A stretch of DNA of 5,840 bases from assembly GCA_018056405.1 (NCBI GenBank), contig JAGPFT010000213.1, positions 1-5,840 of the forward strand, in the 5' to 3' direction. The notes below the pieces were generated by a model. The model saw only the letters and a list, made by a program, of their open reading frames with translations, was not told where the DNA came from and made no database searches. Origin of the DNA: Anaerolineae bacterium (GTDB lineage Bacteria; Chloroflexota; Anaerolineae; Aggregatilineales; Aggregatilineaceae). The position numbers were made by a program, and so were the translations under genes. Shown here one piece after another: positions 4,326 through 5,840 of the stretch (position 1 is the stretch's first letter; each line of letters begins with the position of its first letter).

Positions 4326-5339
4326 ATGGCACAATACTTTGCCCGCAGTCTGCTGGGCTTGCTACTCGTGATTTTCCTGGTCTCGGTCATCACCTTCTTC
4401 CTGATGCACCAGGTCCCCGGCGGACCGTTTGCGCGCGAGAAGAAGTTGCCCCAGACCATGCTGGATAACCTCAACGCCAAGTACAAGCTGGACGATCCGG
4501 TCTGGAAGCAGTACGTTGATTACATGACCGATCTGCTGATCCCCACCATCACCACCGGGGAGAAGAAGTTCTCAGTCATTGATGATTATCTGGTCAACAT
4601 CGAGCTGCCCTTCGGTGACAAGACGACGATCCGCTGGATGAACTTCGGGCCGTCCTACACCGACCGGACACGCTCGGTCAACAGCATCTTCAAGACCCAT
4701 CTGCCGGTCTCCTTCAAGCTGGGCCTGGCTTCCATGCTGGTGGCGATGGTCATTGGCATCCCGCTGGGGACAATCGCCGCCCTGCGCAAGAACTCGGCCG
4801 CCGACTATTTCAGCATGAGCATGGCCATCTTGGGGGTGTCCATCCCGGCCATTGTGCTCGGCCCGCTGCTGCAGTACGTCGTTGGGGTTGAGCTTGGCTG
4901 GCTGCCCACTTCGGGCTGGGGCAGCTTCGAGCAACTGATCATGCCCGCTGTCTCGTTGGGCTTCGCCCAGTCGGCGCTGCTGGCCCGCCTGACGCGCGCC
5001 AGCCTGCTGCAGGTGCTCAATGAGGACTACATTCGCACCGCGCGGGCCAAGGGGTTGCGCAGCCGTCAGGTGGTCATCATTCACGCCATGAAGAACGCCA
5101 TGATCCCCGTCGTGACCGTGCTCGGCCCGCTCTTCGCCGCCCTGCTGACCGGCACGTTCGTGACAGAGCGCATCTTCGGCATAGCCGGCCTGGGGCAGTA
5201 TTTTGTCATCAGCATCAACCAGCGCGACTACGCGACGATCATGGGCACGACGTTGATCTTTGCCTTCTTCATCGTCATCGCCAATTTCATCGTGGATCTG
5301 ACCTACGTCTGGCTCGATCCGCGCATTCGGTTTGACTAG
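4326..5339 (+). CDS. oppB: Oligopeptide ABC transporter permease OppB
   Basis: OppB is a 337-residue inner-membrane channel subunit that pairs with OppC to pass peptides delivered by OppA. ATG at 4326 follows GGGAG (4314-4318) by seven bases. An in-frame TTG at 4275 would add 17 residues across the upstream hairpin and is not preferred. Membrane segments lie at about 9-29, 130-153, 160-188, 203-220, 260-285 and 305-326. TFFLMHQVPGGPF (23-35) is the usual start of the family. The EAA loop, where the ATPase docks, is at 233-262 (EDYIRTARAKGL, then RHAMKN-type HAMKNAMIP). The end, YVWLDPRIRFD, is typical. Against E. coli OppB as recalled (306 residues), the extra length is mostly a segment of about 30 residues in the outer loop (about 71-105), between YMTDLL and FGPSY. 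oppC follows after 18 bases, so the two are surely co-transcribed. Confidence 0.95.
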   Translation: MAQYFARSLLGLLLVIFLVSVITFFLMHQVPGGPFAREKKLPQTMLDNLNAKYKLDDPVWKQYVDYMTDLLIPTITTGEKKFSVIDDYLVNIELPFGDKTTIRWMNFGPSYTDRTRSVNSIFKTHLPVSFKLGLASMLVAMVIGIPLGTIAALRKNSAADYFSMSMAILGVSIPAIVLGPLLQYVVGVELGWLPTSGWGSFEQLIMPAVSLGFAQSALLARLTRASLLQVLNEDYIRTARAKGLRSRQVVIIHAMKNAMIPVVTVLGPLFAALLTGTFVTERIFGIAGLGQYFVISINQRDYATIMGTTLIFAFFIVIANFIVDLTYVWLDPRIRFD

Positions 5340-5357
5340 CCAGGGAGAGTCAAGACC

Positions 5358-5840
5358 ATGACAGCAGAAACAACGGAGCGCGCAGCGGGGACTCGTCCTG
5401 AGACTGTCCGGCTGGACAAGCAGATTGAGCGCAGTCGCGGCCCGTGGGTGGACGCGGGGCGCCGCCTGATTCGCCACCGGGCCGCGCTCTTCGGCCTGGC
5501 CGTGATCCTTGTCTTTGTGTTGGTGGCCATCTTCGCCCCGCACCTGACCCAGTATACCTACGAGAAGCAGAACTACACAGCGATCAATACGGCCCCGGAT
5601 TGGGTAATTGACCTCTTTCCCAAGATGACGCCGGTCGGCGAGGACAAGGGCTATGTCCGCGTCGACAACAACTACCTGTTGGGCACGGACGCGCTGGGGC
5701 GCGATCTGTGGACGCGCATCATCTTCGGGGCGCGCATCTCGCTGGCAGTGGCCTTCATCGGCCCGCTGACTAGTCTGGTGGTGGGGACCATCTATGGGAT
5801 GGTTTCCGGCTACATCGGTGGTCGGACCGACAACATCCTG
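5358..5840 (+). CDS. oppC: Oligopeptide ABC transporter permease OppC, N-terminal part
   Basis: This is the second channel subunit of the peptide importer, cut by the right edge after 161 codons; the family is usually about 300 residues. ATG at 5358 follows GGGAG (5343-5347) by ten bases, and 18 bases separate it from the oppB stop. A hydrophilic N-terminus (1-34) leads to RRLIRHRAALFGL and the first membrane segment (about 43-61, ending IFAPHL), the usual OppC N-terminal domain. The signature LGTDALGRDLWTRIIFGARIS (about 108-128) and GYIGGRTDNI (about 151-160) are clear, with the second membrane segment between. Compared with E. coli OppC as recalled, about 24 extra residues lie between APDW (about 80-83) and LGTD (from 108), in the outer loop. 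The EAA loop would lie beyond the window. OppD/OppF ATPase genes may follow. Confidence 0.93.
   Translation, partial: MTAETTERAAGTRPETVRLDKQIERSRGPWVDAGRRLIRHRAALFGLAVILVFVLVAIFAPHLTQYTYEKQNYTAINTAPDWVIDLFPKMTPVGEDKGYVRVDNNYLLGTDALGRDLWTRIIFGARISLAVAFIGPLTSLVVGTIYGMVSGYIGGRTDNIL

Noticed and set aside
3743..4334. Minus-strand frames of 62-111 codons in the oppA-oppB spacer
   Set aside because: They translate palindromic repeats, lack ribosome binding sites and overlap one another.
4572..5543. A 323-codon open frame on the minus strand opposite oppB and oppC
   Set aside because: It is rich in His, Gln, Asp and Arg, as expected from the reverse of membrane protein codons, and it spans two well-supported genes.

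Overview
The window looks like chromosomal DNA of a GC-rich bacterium. It carries an oligopeptide (Opp-type) ABC importer locus: the binding protein gene oppA, then oppB, then the first part of oppC, all on the + strand. A separate ABC-2-like membrane protein gene lies at the left edge on the - strand. The combination of an OppA without a lipobox cysteine and spacers full of GC-rich stem-loop repeats would suit a Chloroflexota (Anaerolineae-like) genome. That assignment is an impression from gene style and repeat style, not a demonstrated one.

Layout. Positions 35-1015 (- strand) encode a multi-pass membrane protein with the ABC-2 exporter permease signature. Its stop overlaps a possible GTG start of a next gene that runs off the left edge. 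Positions 1028-1877 hold no convincing gene. They contain a probable promoter for the - strand gene, a mosaic of short inverted-repeat elements (about 1167-1757), and then a clean leader with a promoter and strong ribosome binding site for oppA. Positions 1878-3554 are oppA. A 98-bp element with perfect 11-nt terminal inverted repeats sits exactly on the oppA stop codon, followed by an intrinsic terminator near 3695-3736. Positions 3740-4160 are a second repeat mosaic, containing a second copy of a composite repeat also found upstream of oppA. oppB (4326-5339) and oppC (5358 to beyond the right edge) follow as a tight pair.

How the genes work together. OppA would capture peptides outside the membrane and hand them to the OppB/OppC channel. 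The ATPase subunits (OppD/OppF type) are not in the window and would be expected to the right of oppC. oppA is separated from oppBC by 771 bp containing a terminator and repeats, so the binding protein may be made at a different level from the permeases.

I see no sign of a wholly new gene system. The points most worth a second look are the stop-codon insertion, the duplicated composite repeat, a MITE-like element upstream of oppA, and matching extra segments in the outer loops of OppB and OppC. No RNA gene, CRISPR array or intact transposase gene is visible.
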